Assembly: GCF_014207955.1 (NCBI RefSeq)
Contig: NZ_JACHLK010000019.1
Location: 47,245 to 111,244, forward strand
Direction of reading: 5' to 3'
DNA from: Acidovorax soli
Lineage (GTDB): Bacteria > Pseudomonadota > Gammaproteobacteria > Burkholderiales > Burkholderiaceae_C
DNA length: 64,000 nt
Shown here: in pieces, positions 52,943 through 61,110 of the stretch
Position numbering within the stretch: the first letter of the stretch is position 1
How the letters are laid out: each line of letters opens with the position of its first letter
Notes under the pieces: generated by a model
What the model was told of the DNA's origin: nothing
What the model saw: the letters and a program-made list of their open reading frames with translations, nothing else
Databases searched by the model: none
Program-made: the position numbers and the translations under genes

Positions 52943-53762
52943 GGTGGGAAAGACCTCCGGATATGTCGATGTGGCTGCCCGTCGTGTACGACGAAAGCGA
53001 TGTGGCAAGGAAGACGATGGCGCGCGCCGCCTCTTGCGGCAGGCCCAGGCGCCCCAGGGGAATGCGTTTGCGTGCGGCGAGCTCGCCGGTCCAGGCGTCC
53101 CAGTCGAGGGCACGGTTCTCGCGCGCCTCGAAGCGGCGGCGCCATTGGCCGGACTCGATCAGCCCGACCAGGATGCCGTTGACGCGCACGCCTGCGGGTG
53201 CGAATTCGGTGGCCATGGAGCGCACCAGGTTCTTGATGCCGGCGCGCGCGGCCGAGGTGGCGACCATGTGCGGCTCGGGCTGCTCGGCCAGCAGCGAGTT
53301 GACGCAGACGATGGCCGCCGAGCGCTGATCGGCAGTGCCCGGTGCAGACGCGCTGCGCTTGAGCTGCGGCAGAAAGGCGCGCGTAGGGTGGATCACCGAG
53401 AAGAACTTGAGATGCAGCTCTTCCGTCCAGGCCTGATCGGCGGTGTCGGCAAAGGTCGACACGCGCCCCTGGCCAGCGTTGTTGACCAGGATGGAGGCTG
53501 TGCCCAGCGCTGCCTCGGTGTCCGCGGCGAAGCGCTGCATGTCGGCAGCCTCCAGCACGTTGCAGGCGGCGGCAAACAGGCGCGCCGTGGGAAAGCGTGC
53601 GCGCAGGCCGGCTTCGGCATCGCGCAGGCGCTTTTCGTCGCGGCCGCAAAAGGCCACGGCGGCGCCGCTTTGCAACAGCAGCTCCACGGTGGCCAGGCCG
53701 ATGCCCGAGGAGCCGCCCGTGACGACGGCGACGGTGGAAGTCAGGTCCAGGAGGTTCATCAT
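52935..53762 (-). CDS. SDR-fold protein lacking the YxxxK dyad
   Basis: This 275-residue protein has a normal NAD-binding TGGSSGIGLATVELL and NNAGQGRVSTFAD, and Ser-156 in VNSLLAEQPEP. At the expected tyrosine 13 residues on it reads Thr-169, and at the lysine four beyond, Arg-173 (TSAAR). The catalytic YxxxK is thus TxxxR. The C-terminal half is otherwise SDR-like (AGVRVNGILVGLIESGQW, ISGG). The protein may be inactive, binding-only, or catalyse by another route. It is 2 bases after the IclR gene ends and overlaps the TPP-enzyme gene. Confidence 0.85.
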   Translation of the reverse strand: MMNLLDLTSTVAVVTGGSSGIGLATVELLLQSGAAVAFCGRDEKRLRDAEAGLRARFPTARLFAAACNVLEAADMQRFAADTEAALGTASILVNNAGQGRVSTFADTADQAWTEELHLKFFSVIHPTRAFLPQLKRSASAPGTADQRSAAIVCVNSLLAEQPEPHMVATSAARAGIKNLVRSMATEFAPAGVRVNGILVGLIESGQWRRRFEARENRALDWDAWTGELAARKRIPLGRLGLPQEAARAIVFLATSLSSYTTGSHIDISGGLSHHA

Positions 53763-53764
53763 GG

Positions 53765-54604
53765 TCAGAAAGGGCGCAGTGCGACGACCTTGTCGGAGGC
53801 ATCGCCGCGCGGCTGGTAATTCAGGAGGCCCGAGAGTTCGTCGGCCGAAGCGCGCACGCGCTGCACCAGTTCTTCCAGGCGGCTCTCGTCGATGTGGCCC
53901 GAGGGGATGGTGGCGCCCAGCGCGGCGATGATGCGCGAGCTGCTGTCACGCACGGGGGCCGCAATGGTGGAAATGCTGGCCTCATAGAAGCCTTCGCCCA
54001 GCACGTAGCCGCGCTGGCGGTCGACTTCCACCATGTTGAAGAGGTCGAGCACGGTCTTGGGCGTGCTGCCCGAGAACACCTCGAGGTGCTCCTCGGGATA
54101 CAGCGCGCGCAGTTCGGGCAGGGTCAGGTCTTCGAGCAGGATGCGGCCCAGCACCGTGGCGTGTGCCGGCAGGCGCGTGCCCACGCGCACCGAGCTGGTC
54201 AGCGGGGTGGGCGGCGTGACCTTGGCCACGTAGACGATGGAGCGGCCATCGCGCACCACGATGTTGCAGGGGTAGCGGATGGCGTCGCACAGGCGCGCAA
54301 TCACCGGCTGGCCCAGCTCGGTCAGCTCCAGCGAGGAGAGGTACTCGAAGCCCAGGCGCAGCACGGCCAGGCCCAGGCGGTAGTCGTTGCCGCTGCCGAT
54401 GCGCTCCAGGAAGCCCATGGATTCGAGCGTGTTGAGCAGGCGGAACACGGTGGAGCGCGGCAGGTCGAGGCGGCGCGCGAGTTCGGGCGCGTCCAGCGTG
54501 CGGCTGTCGCGGCTGAATTCACCGAGCAGGCGCAGGCCGCGCTCCAGGGCGGGCACGATGTACTTGTCACTGGCGCCGTCTTCGGCAAGGTTCTTTTCGG
54601 GCAT
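53765..54604 (-). CDS. IclR-family transcriptional regulator
   Basis: This 279-residue protein has an N-terminal winged HTH (LDAPELARRLDLPRSTVFRL, with a LNTLESMGFLER wing). A C-terminal effector domain follows, with IVYVAKVTPPTPLTSSVRVG, LPAHATVLGRILLEDL and EASISTIAAPVRDSSSRIIA. It is unusual in lying inside the operon it probably controls, between the hydrolase and SDR genes, which would give feedback on its own level. The dyads at 56920-56975 are candidate targets. Confidence 0.93.
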   Translation of the reverse strand: MPEKNLAEDGASDKYIVPALERGLRLLGEFSRDSRTLDAPELARRLDLPRSTVFRLLNTLESMGFLERIGSGNDYRLGLAVLRLGFEYLSSLELTELGQPVIARLCDAIRYPCNIVVRDGRSIVYVAKVTPPTPLTSSVRVGTRLPAHATVLGRILLEDLTLPELRALYPEEHLEVFSGSTPKTVLDLFNMVEVDRQRGYVLGEGFYEASISTIAAPVRDSSSRIIAALGATIPSGHIDESRLEELVQRVRASADELSGLLNYQPRGDASDKVVALRPF

Positions 54605-54615
54605 GGTGCGGGTGC

Positions 54616-55503
54616 TCAGTGGCGGGGTTGGTGAAGGGCGCGCGCGATCAGGCGCGCCACGGCATCGGGCTGCTCGACGGGGCTGGCATGGCCGGCGCCG
54701 GCAATGGCTTCGAACGGCGCTCCCAGCGCGTCGGCCACGGCGCGGCAGGCAGCCGGGGGCGTGACGGCGTCTGCATCGCCGCAGGCCACCTGCACCGGCA
54801 CCGCCAGGCGCTGGGCCGCCAGGTCGCTGGCGCACAGCAGCTCCACCGCCTGCAGGTAGCCGTCGGGATGCAGGCGCGCCGTGTTCCACTGCACCCAGGC
54901 GCGCTGCGCCGCATCGGCGGCTGGCGACAGCAGGCGCGCGGAAATGCGCTCGGCCATACCGCCCACGCCCAGGGTCTGGAGCGACTGGCGGCGCTCGCTG
55001 CGCACGCGCTCACGCTCAGCCGCACGGCCCGGTGCGCCGTAGCCGGCGGCGGGGCTGATAAGCAGCACCCGCTCCACACGCCCTGCCCCCTCGCCGCGCG
55101 CATGGGCGCAGGCCAATAGCGCGCCCAGCGAGTGGCCGACCAGCACGCAGCGCTCTATGCCGAGCGCCTGCAGCAGCTCGTGCAGGCGCTCGGCATAGTC
55201 GGCGTCGGTGGGGGCGCCTGCCGCCAGGGGCGTGGAATCGCCATAGCCCGGCGCATCCCAGGCCAGCACATGGGTGTCAGCGCCAATGCGCGTGGCCACA
55301 TGGACCCACGAGGCCGCACCCGAGCTGATGCCGTGCAGCAGCACGACGCTGAGCCCCTGGCCCGGCACCCCGCACTGGCGCACGGCCACCTGCGCGCCCG
55401 AGGGCAGGCGCACGGTGTGCTCGCCGAACTGCCGGGCCAGGAGGTCCAGCGCGGGCTGCAGCAGCACAGCGGGGTCGAGGGCGGGGGCCGCAACGGAAGC
55501 CAT
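54616..55503 (-). CDS. Alpha/beta-fold hydrolase
   Basis: This 295-residue protein has an oxyanion-hole HGISSGAASWVHVA, LAWDAPGYGDSTPLA, the nucleophile elbow VLVGHSLGALLACAHA (Ser), QVACGDADAVTPP (Asp) and AGAGHASPVEQPDAV (His). The complete triad fits an esterase, carbon-carbon hydrolase or lactonase. In a ring-cleavage operon a meta-cleavage-product hydrolase is a natural candidate, but the sequence does not settle it. Gaps to neighbours are 8 and 11 bases. Confidence 0.9.
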   Translation of the reverse strand: MASVAAPALDPAVLLQPALDLLARQFGEHTVRLPSGAQVAVRQCGVPGQGLSVVLLHGISSGAASWVHVATRIGADTHVLAWDAPGYGDSTPLAAGAPTDADYAERLHELLQALGIERCVLVGHSLGALLACAHARGEGAGRVERVLLISPAAGYGAPGRAAERERVRSERRQSLQTLGVGGMAERISARLLSPAADAAQRAWVQWNTARLHPDGYLQAVELLCASDLAAQRLAVPVQVACGDADAVTPPAACRAVADALGAPFEAIAGAGHASPVEQPDAVARLIARALHQPRH

Positions 55504-55511
55504 GGTGGAGC

Positions 55512-56048
55512 TCAGCGCTTGATCTTGGCCAGGGGGTGGTCGGCCGGGTAGGTCGGCGTGATGGGCTTTTTTGCGCCCAGCATCACGCACATCAGCGCGT
55601 CCTCGTCGCCGATGTTGATCTCCTCGCGGTACACGCCGGGCGGCACCGAGACGACGTCGCGGTCGGTCAGGATGGTCTCGAAGCGCTCGCCGTCTTTCTC
55701 CAGCACCAGCTTGAGCTTGCCGCGGATCAGAAAGAACACCTCTTCCACGTCGACATGGAGGTGCGAAGGGCCTTCGTTGCCGGCCGGGATCACCATGGTG
55801 GAGAAGGTGAAGTGCTCGGCGGGGATGGTGTTGCTGTCCTGGGCCACGCCGGTGCCACCGGTGCCGATGTAGCGCATCTGGCCGCGGCGGTACTTGGGAT
55901 CGAAATCGGCCTGGAACTTCAGCGCATCGAAGTCGTACTTGCGGGTGGAAAAGCGCGCGACCCGGCTCTCCATCCACGAGGCGAAACTCGCGCCCTCGGG
56001 CTGGTCCCAGCTCTTGGGGAGTTGCTGCTGTTCGGAAAGATCGCTCAT
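55512..56048 (-). CDS. Cupin-domain protein
   Basis: This 178-residue protein has the first cupin motif SHLHVDVEEVFFLIRGKL (HxHx(4)E). The second motif region reads VSVPPGVYREEINIGDEDAL and lacks the usual His, so only part of a metal site is clear. It is a cytoplasmic beta-barrel, perhaps an isomerase, dioxygenase or binding protein in the pathway. It is between the SDR and hydrolase genes. The start at 56048 has an AGGAGCTTTCC ribosome site. Confidence 0.85.
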   Translation of the reverse strand: MSDLSEQQQLPKSWDQPEGASFASWMESRVARFSTRKYDFDALKFQADFDPKYRRGQMRYIGTGGTGVAQDSNTIPAEHFTFSTMVIPAGNEGPSHLHVDVEEVFFLIRGKLKLVLEKDGERFETILTDRDVVSVPPGVYREEINIGDEDALMCVMLGAKKPITPTYPADHPLAKIKR

Positions 56049-56101
56049 GGGGAAAGCTCCTGTGAAAGAAGATGGAATGGCGTTGGGAATCGGCGTTCGG
56101 C

Positions 56102-56887
56102 TCAGTGCATGACGAAGCCGCCGTTGACGGCCAGCACCTGGCCGGTGACGAAGCGGGCCAGGTCGGACAGTGCGTAGACCACCGCGCCCGACACGTCCTC
56201 GGGCATCTGCTCGCGCTGGATGGCGCGCTGCTCCAGGTAGTGGCGGTGCCGTGCCTCGGGCACGTACTGCGTGGCCTCGACCTGCACCAGGCCCGGGGCG
56301 ATGGCGTTGACGGTGATGTGGTCGCCACCCAGCTCGCGCGCCAGCGAGTGCGTCATGGCGATCACCGCACCCTTGCTCGCCACATAGGCCAGCAGATTGG
56401 GGGCGCCCCACAGGGCCGTGTCGGAGGCCAGGTTGACGATGGCGCCGCGGCCGCTGTCGCGCAGCGCGGCGCGGCAGGCGCGGGTCATGAGCCAGGTGCC
56501 GCGCACATTGACGTTCATGACCTGGTCCCACTTGGCGATCTCGATGTCGTCCATGCCCCGGCCGCCGGAGTCGGTGACCGCCGCGTTGTTGACCAGGCCG
56601 TCGAGCCCGCCGAGCTCGCGCACGGCCTGCGCGGCACAGCGCTCGATGGCCGCCGGGTCGTTGACGTCGACGACCGCGCCGACGGCTGCATGGCCATCGG
56701 CCTTGAGCGCGGCCACGGACTGCAGGAGCAGTTCCTCACGCAGATCGGCCATGGCCACCTGCGCCCCCTGCTCGCACAGCGCACGGGCAAAGGCAAAGCC
56801 CAGGCCGCGCGCGGCACCGGTCACGAGGATGCGCCGACCCTGCAGCAGGGCACACGGAGCAGGGTGGGAAGCGTTGGCTGGGGTCAT
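56102..56887 (-). CDS. Short-chain dehydrogenase/reductase
   Basis: This 261-residue protein has the cofactor loop RRILVTGAARGLGFAFA, NNAAVTDSGGRG, and an intact Ser-Tyr-Lys set in NLASDTALWGAPN and LLAYVASKGAVIAMTHS. It ends with VNAIAPGLVQVE and LAVNGGF. It probably oxidises or reduces a pathway hydroxyl/keto group. It is the first gene of the long operon. The ATG at 56887 is chosen; an extension of 13 codons upstream is possible but would run into the dyad region. Confidence 0.9.
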   Translation of the reverse strand: MTPANASHPAPCALLQGRRILVTGAARGLGFAFARALCEQGAQVAMADLREELLLQSVAALKADGHAAVGAVVDVNDPAAIERCAAQAVRELGGLDGLVNNAAVTDSGGRGMDDIEIAKWDQVMNVNVRGTWLMTRACRAALRDSGRGAIVNLASDTALWGAPNLLAYVASKGAVIAMTHSLARELGGDHITVNAIAPGLVQVEATQYVPEARHRHYLEQRAIQREQMPEDVSGAVVYALSDLARFVTGQVLAVNGGFVMH

Positions 56888-57274
56888 TGCAAATATTCTC
56901 GTTAGGGGCTTGTGTTTTCGTTTCACCTATGAAACAATGATTTATTCTTGAAACACACAGGAAGAATAATCCTGTTTGTTGCTCAAAAAATAGGTAAAAA
57001 CCCTAGGCCCACCCTGCGATCCCGCACGGTGGGAACGCGGCGTTGCCCCGCCGGGTGCCCATTCGGCGGGGATGTTTGTGCAGAGGACTTCGAGCCCCCG
57101 GATGCCTTCAGGGCACGGGGCTATGGAGCAGGGTTGCGCTGGCCAACGGCCGGATGACCAGGCGCAGACAGGCAAGCTACTGCTGACGGCCGCAGGGGCC
57201 TGCCAGGCAGTGCATGAGGTGCGTGAGAAATAGGCTCCCGCGCAGCGGGCAGGCCAGGGCGGGGGCCGCGGCCC
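56888..57274. other. Upstream region of the catabolic operon and end of yejF
   Basis: This 387-base region holds no gene. The part next to 56887 is AT-rich and carries the dyads listed separately. On the other side a short CCCGC/GCGGG stem (57237-57249) lies 26 bases past the yejF stop and could weakly terminate the yej operon. The middle 57000-57180 stretch is ordinary GC-rich sequence. Confidence 0.4.
56920..56975. promoter_or_regulatory. Candidate operators of the catabolic operon
   Basis: GTTTCA-CCTA-TGAAAC (56920-56935) is a perfect dyad, with a further TGAAAC at 56949-56954. ACAGGA-N7-TCCTGT (56957-56975) is a second, separate dyad. They lie 33-88 bases upstream of the first gene, in the only AT-rich stretch nearby, consistent with a promoter controlled by the operon's IclR-type regulator. 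No experimental support. Confidence 0.5.
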
Positions 57275-58930
57275 TCAATCCAGCCCGGCGGACTCCACCA
57301 AGCGCTGGGTATAGGGGTGCTGCGGCGCGTCGAGCACCCGGCCCACGGGGCCGCTTTCGAGCACCTGACCGTCCTTCATCACCAGCACCTCGTGCGCCAT
57401 GGCGCGGATGACCTGCACGTCGTGCGTGATGAGCAGATAGGCCAGGCCCTTTTCCTTCTGCAGGCGCTGCAGCAGCTTGAGCACCTGCTGCTGGATGGTG
57501 ACGTCGAGCGCGCTGGTGGGCTCATCGAGCACCAGCAGCTCGGGCTGCACGATGAGGGCGCGCGCAATGGCCAGGCGCTGGCGCTGGCCGCCCGAGAACT
57601 CATGCGGGTAGCGCGCCAGCAGGCCAGGGAACTGCGCCTCGGTCAGGCCGACCTCGGCCAGCGCGGTTTCCACCCGCGCGCGGCGTTCGGCCACGCTGAG
57701 CATGGGCTCGTGCACGCGCATGCCCTCGCCCACGATTTCCTCCACCGTGAGGCGCGGCGACAGCGACGAGAACGGGTCCTGGAACACCACCTGCACCTTG
57801 CGGCGCAGCTGCTGGTTGGCGGGCGAGTTGCGCATGGCAGGGGCCTGCCAGCCCTGCCCCGCCACGGTGAGCGATCCACCATGCGGCAGCAACCCCAGGA
57901 TGGCCTGGGCCAGCGTGGATTTGCCTGAGCCCGACTCGCCCACCACGCCCAGCGTACGGCCCGGCGGCAGCGCCAGGCTGGCCCCCTGCACGGCCACGAA
58001 CTCGCCCTTGCTGAACCAGCCGCGCACGCCCGGCAGCGGCGTGGGGTAGACCACGCGCAGGTCGCCGGCCTGCAGCACAGGCGGCGTACCGGGCGCGGTT
58101 TCGGCCTCGACCACATCGCGCTGGGGCTGGCTTTGCATGAGCTTGCGGGTGTAGGCGTGCTGGGGTGCGCCGAACACCTCGGCCACGGCGCCCTGCTCCA
58201 CCAGCACGCCCCGCTCCATCACGGCCACACGGTCGGCAAAGCGGCGCACCAGGTTCAAATCGTGCGTGATGAGCAACACGGCCATGCCGGTCTGGCGCTG
58301 CAGGTCACTGAGCAGATCGAGGATCTGGCCGCGCAGCGTCACGTCGAGCGCAGTGGTGGGCTCGTCGGCCAGCAGCAGCTGCGGCTCGCTGGCCAGGGCC
58401 ATGGCGATCATGGCGCGCTGGCGCTGCCCGCCCGAAAGCTGGTGCGGAAAGCTGTTTGCCCGTCGTGCGGGCTCGGGAATGCCGGTCTTGGCCAGCAGCT
58501 CGATGGCGGCCTGGGCGCACTGCGCGCCCGTGAGGCCCTTCTTGAGCTGCAGGATCTCTGCAATCTGCTGGCCCACGGTCATCAGCGGGTTCAGTGCCGT
58601 CATGGGCTCCTGGAAGATCATGGCGATGTCGCCACCGCGCACGCCACGCATCTCGCGCTCGCTCAGGGCCAGCAGGTCGCGCCCGCGCAGCAGGGCCTGG
58701 CCTGTCACTCTGGCATCGCCGGCCAGGCGCAGCAGGCTCAGCGCGGTGATGGTCTTGCCCGAGCCGGACTCGCCCACCAGGGCGAGCTTTTCGCCCGGGG
58801 CGATGGTGAAGCGGGCGCCGCGCACCACTTCCTTGGGGCCGAAGTGGACGTGCAGGTCGCGCACGTCGAGCAAGGGTGCCCCCGCGGGGGGCAGCGAGGA
58901 CACGCCAGTGCCGAGCGTGGGGGTCGTCAT
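57275..58930 (-). CDS. yejF: YejF-type peptide ABC transporter ATPase with two fused nucleotide-binding domains
   Basis: This 551-residue protein holds two ABC domains. The first has GESGSGKT, the signature LSGGQRQRAMIAMAL and LLLADEPTTALDV. The second has VGESGSGKST, FSGGQRQRLAIARAL and LVLDEPTSALDV. Both carry the oligopeptide-transporter extension (ending QHAYTRKLMQSQP and QHPYTQRLVES). It energises the YejABEF importer. The start overlaps yejE's stop by four bases. It is the last gene of the four-gene operon. Confidence 0.95.
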   Translation of the reverse strand: MTTPTLGTGVSSLPPAGAPLLDVRDLHVHFGPKEVVRGARFTIAPGEKLALVGESGSGKTITALSLLRLAGDARVTGQALLRGRDLLALSEREMRGVRGGDIAMIFQEPMTALNPLMTVGQQIAEILQLKKGLTGAQCAQAAIELLAKTGIPEPARRANSFPHQLSGGQRQRAMIAMALASEPQLLLADEPTTALDVTLRGQILDLLSDLQRQTGMAVLLITHDLNLVRRFADRVAVMERGVLVEQGAVAEVFGAPQHAYTRKLMQSQPQRDVVEAETAPGTPPVLQAGDLRVVYPTPLPGVRGWFSKGEFVAVQGASLALPPGRTLGVVGESGSGKSTLAQAILGLLPHGGSLTVAGQGWQAPAMRNSPANQQLRRKVQVVFQDPFSSLSPRLTVEEIVGEGMRVHEPMLSVAERRARVETALAEVGLTEAQFPGLLARYPHEFSGGQRQRLAIARALIVQPELLVLDEPTSALDVTIQQQVLKLLQRLQKEKGLAYLLITHDVQVIRAMAHEVLVMKDGQVLESGPVGRVLDAPQHPYTQRLVESAGLD

Positions 58931-60024
58931 TTATCGGCCTTCCGGGGGTCGAGGGCATCGCGCAGCGCATCGCCCATGAAGGTCAGCAGCAGCAGGGTGA
59001 CCACCAGCACGGCAAAAGTGCTCAGCGAGATCCACCAGGCGTCGATGTTGTTCTTGCCCTGGCTCAGCAGCTCACCCAGGCTGGGGGTGCCTGGCGGCAC
59101 GCCCAGGCCCAGGAAATCGAGCGCCGTGAGCGACAGGATGGCCGCGCTCATGCGGAACGGCAAAAAGGTGACCACGGGCGTCAGGCTGTTGGGCAGGATG
59201 TGGCGCCAGATGATCTGCGTGTTGCTGACCCCGAGGGCGCGCGCCGCCTTCACGTAGTCGAGCTGGCGGTTGCGCAGGAACTCGGCACGCACGTAGTCCG
59301 ACAGGCCCATCCAGCCGAACAGGGAGAGCAGGATGAGCAGCAGCGAGATGCTGGGCGCGAACAGCGCACTGAAGATGATGAGCAGGTACAGCTCGGGCAT
59401 GGAGCCCCAGATCTCGATGAAGCGCTGGAAGGCCAGGTCCGTCTTGCCGCCGAAGAAGCCCTGGATGGCGCCGGTGAGGATGCCCAGCACCGTGCCGATG
59501 AAGGTCAGCGCCAGGCCGAACAGCACGCTCACACGGAAACCGTAGATCAGCTGGGCCAGCATATCGCGCCCTCGGTCATCGGTGCCCAGCCAGTTGTCGC
59601 GCGTGGGCGCCGAGGGGTTGGGCTCCTTGGCGAAGTAGTTGAGCGTGGTCGGGCCGTAGGTGTTGAGGGTGTAGATCACCCAGTTGTCGCCTGCACTCAG
59701 CCGCTGCTGGATGAAGGGGTCCAGGTAGTCCGTGGGGGTTTCGAAATCACCGCCGAAGGTCTTTTCGGGGTAGGTCTGGAGCATAGGGAAATAGGTCTTC
59801 CCCTCGTAACGCACGACGAGCGGCCGGTCGTTGCTGACCACCTCGGCGGCCAGGCTGATGGCCACCAGCACGCAGAAGATCACCAGGCTCCAGAAGCCCA
59901 GTCGGTTGCGCTTGAAGCGCAGCCAGGCCCGGCGCGAGGGAGAAAGGGACACGGGGGTCGGTGGACTTGCCGTCGCCGGTGTGCCGGCAGCAGCGCTGGT
60001 GGGGCTTGCAGAGGGCGCGTTCAT
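58927..60024 (-). CDS. yejE: YejE peptide ABC transporter permease
   Basis: This 365-residue inner-membrane protein has a Pro/Ser/Thr-rich N-terminal extension, then RRAWLRFKRNRLGFWSLVIF and a large periplasmic loop. The permease domain has DRGRDMLAQLIYGFRVSVLFG and the EAA loop (DYVKAARALGVSNTQIIWRH). It pairs with YejB to form the channel for oligopeptides such as microcin C. It starts 4 bases after yejB ends. Confidence 0.95.
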   Translation of the reverse strand: MNAPSASPTSAAAGTPATASPPTPVSLSPSRRAWLRFKRNRLGFWSLVIFCVLVAISLAAEVVSNDRPLVVRYEGKTYFPMLQTYPEKTFGGDFETPTDYLDPFIQQRLSAGDNWVIYTLNTYGPTTLNYFAKEPNPSAPTRDNWLGTDDRGRDMLAQLIYGFRVSVLFGLALTFIGTVLGILTGAIQGFFGGKTDLAFQRFIEIWGSMPELYLLIIFSALFAPSISLLLILLSLFGWMGLSDYVRAEFLRNRQLDYVKAARALGVSNTQIIWRHILPNSLTPVVTFLPFRMSAAILSLTALDFLGLGVPPGTPSLGELLSQGKNNIDAWWISLSTFAVLVVTLLLLTFMGDALRDALDPRKADK

Positions 60025-60028
60025 GCGG

Positions 60029-61063
60029 TCAATCGAACTTGACGCGGGGGTCTACCCACACATAACAGAGGTCGCTGATGAGCTTGGTGACCAGGCCGAT
60101 CAGGGTGAACAGGTAGAGCGTGCCCAGCACCACGGGGTAGTCGCGGCGGATCACGCTCTCGTAGCCGAGCAGGCCCAGGCCGTCGAGCGAGAACAGGGTC
60201 TCGATGAGCAGCGAACCCGCGAAGAAGGCGCCGATGAAGGCCGCCGGGAAGCCCGTGATGATGGGAATCAGCGCATTGCGGAACACATGCTTCCAGAGCA
60301 CCTGCCGCTCCGACAGGCCCTTGGCCCGCGCCGTCAGCACATACTGCTTGCGGATCTCTTCGAGGAAGGCGTTCTTGGTGAGCATGGCCGTCACGGCAAA
60401 GCTGCCCGCCACCATGGCCGTGACCGGCAGCGTGATGTGCCACAGGTAGTCCACGATGCGTGCGCCCCAACTGAGCTGCTCCCAGTTGGACGACACCAGC
60501 CCGCGCAGCGGGAACCACTGCAATTGCCCACCAAAGACCACCAGCAGCGCCACGCCGAGCACGAAGCCCGGTATGGCATAGCCCACCAGGATGAGCAAGG
60601 TGGTGACCAGATCGAAGCGCGAGCCCGCGCGCACCGCCTTGGCCACCCCGAGCGGCACGGCCACCAGATAGCTGATGAAGAAGGTCCACAGGCCCAGGCT
60701 GATGGAGACCGGCAGCTTCTCCTTGACCAGTTCCCAGACGTTCTTGTTCTGGAAGAAACTCTTGCCCAGGTCGAAGCGCGCGAACTGGCCCAGCATGATG
60801 AAGAAGCGCTCGTGCGCCGGCTTGTCGAAGCCGTAGAGCGCCTTGATCTGCTCCACGCGCTTGGGGTCCACGCCCTGGTCGCCCCGGTAGGCCATGCCAC
60901 CGCCCTCCGCGCCCCGCCCCTTGCCGGCGGCGGCCCGTGCCTCGGCCATGTACTGCTCCACCGGGCCGCCGGGCACGAACTGGATCACCGCGAAGGTCAA
61001 CAGCAGGACACCCAGCAAGGTGGGCAGCATGAGCAGCAGGCGTTTGGCGATGTAGGCAAGCAT
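60029..61063 (-). CDS. yejB: YejB peptide ABC transporter permease
   Basis: This 344-residue inner-membrane protein starts MLAYIAKRLLLMLPTLLGVL and has FVPGGPVEQYMAEARAAAGK. A long glycine-rich periplasmic loop with GVDPKRVEQIKALYGFDKPA follows. Transmembrane helices and the EAA loop (YVLTARAKGLSERQVLWKHV) complete the fold. The layout is that of YejB/DppB-type permeases. It partners YejE; the yejA gene ends 47 bases upstream. Confidence 0.95.
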   Translation of the reverse strand: MLAYIAKRLLLMLPTLLGVLLLTFAVIQFVPGGPVEQYMAEARAAAGKGRGAEGGGMAYRGDQGVDPKRVEQIKALYGFDKPAHERFFIMLGQFARFDLGKSFFQNKNVWELVKEKLPVSISLGLWTFFISYLVAVPLGVAKAVRAGSRFDLVTTLLILVGYAIPGFVLGVALLVVFGGQLQWFPLRGLVSSNWEQLSWGARIVDYLWHITLPVTAMVAGSFAVTAMLTKNAFLEEIRKQYVLTARAKGLSERQVLWKHVFRNALIPIITGFPAAFIGAFFAGSLLIETLFSLDGLGLLGYESVIRRDYPVVLGTLYLFTLIGLVTKLISDLCYVWVDPRVKFD

Positions 61064-61110
61064 GGCGGGTGGCTGGGCTTTCTGTCAGGGCTGCATCGGC
61101 TTGGCTGCTG

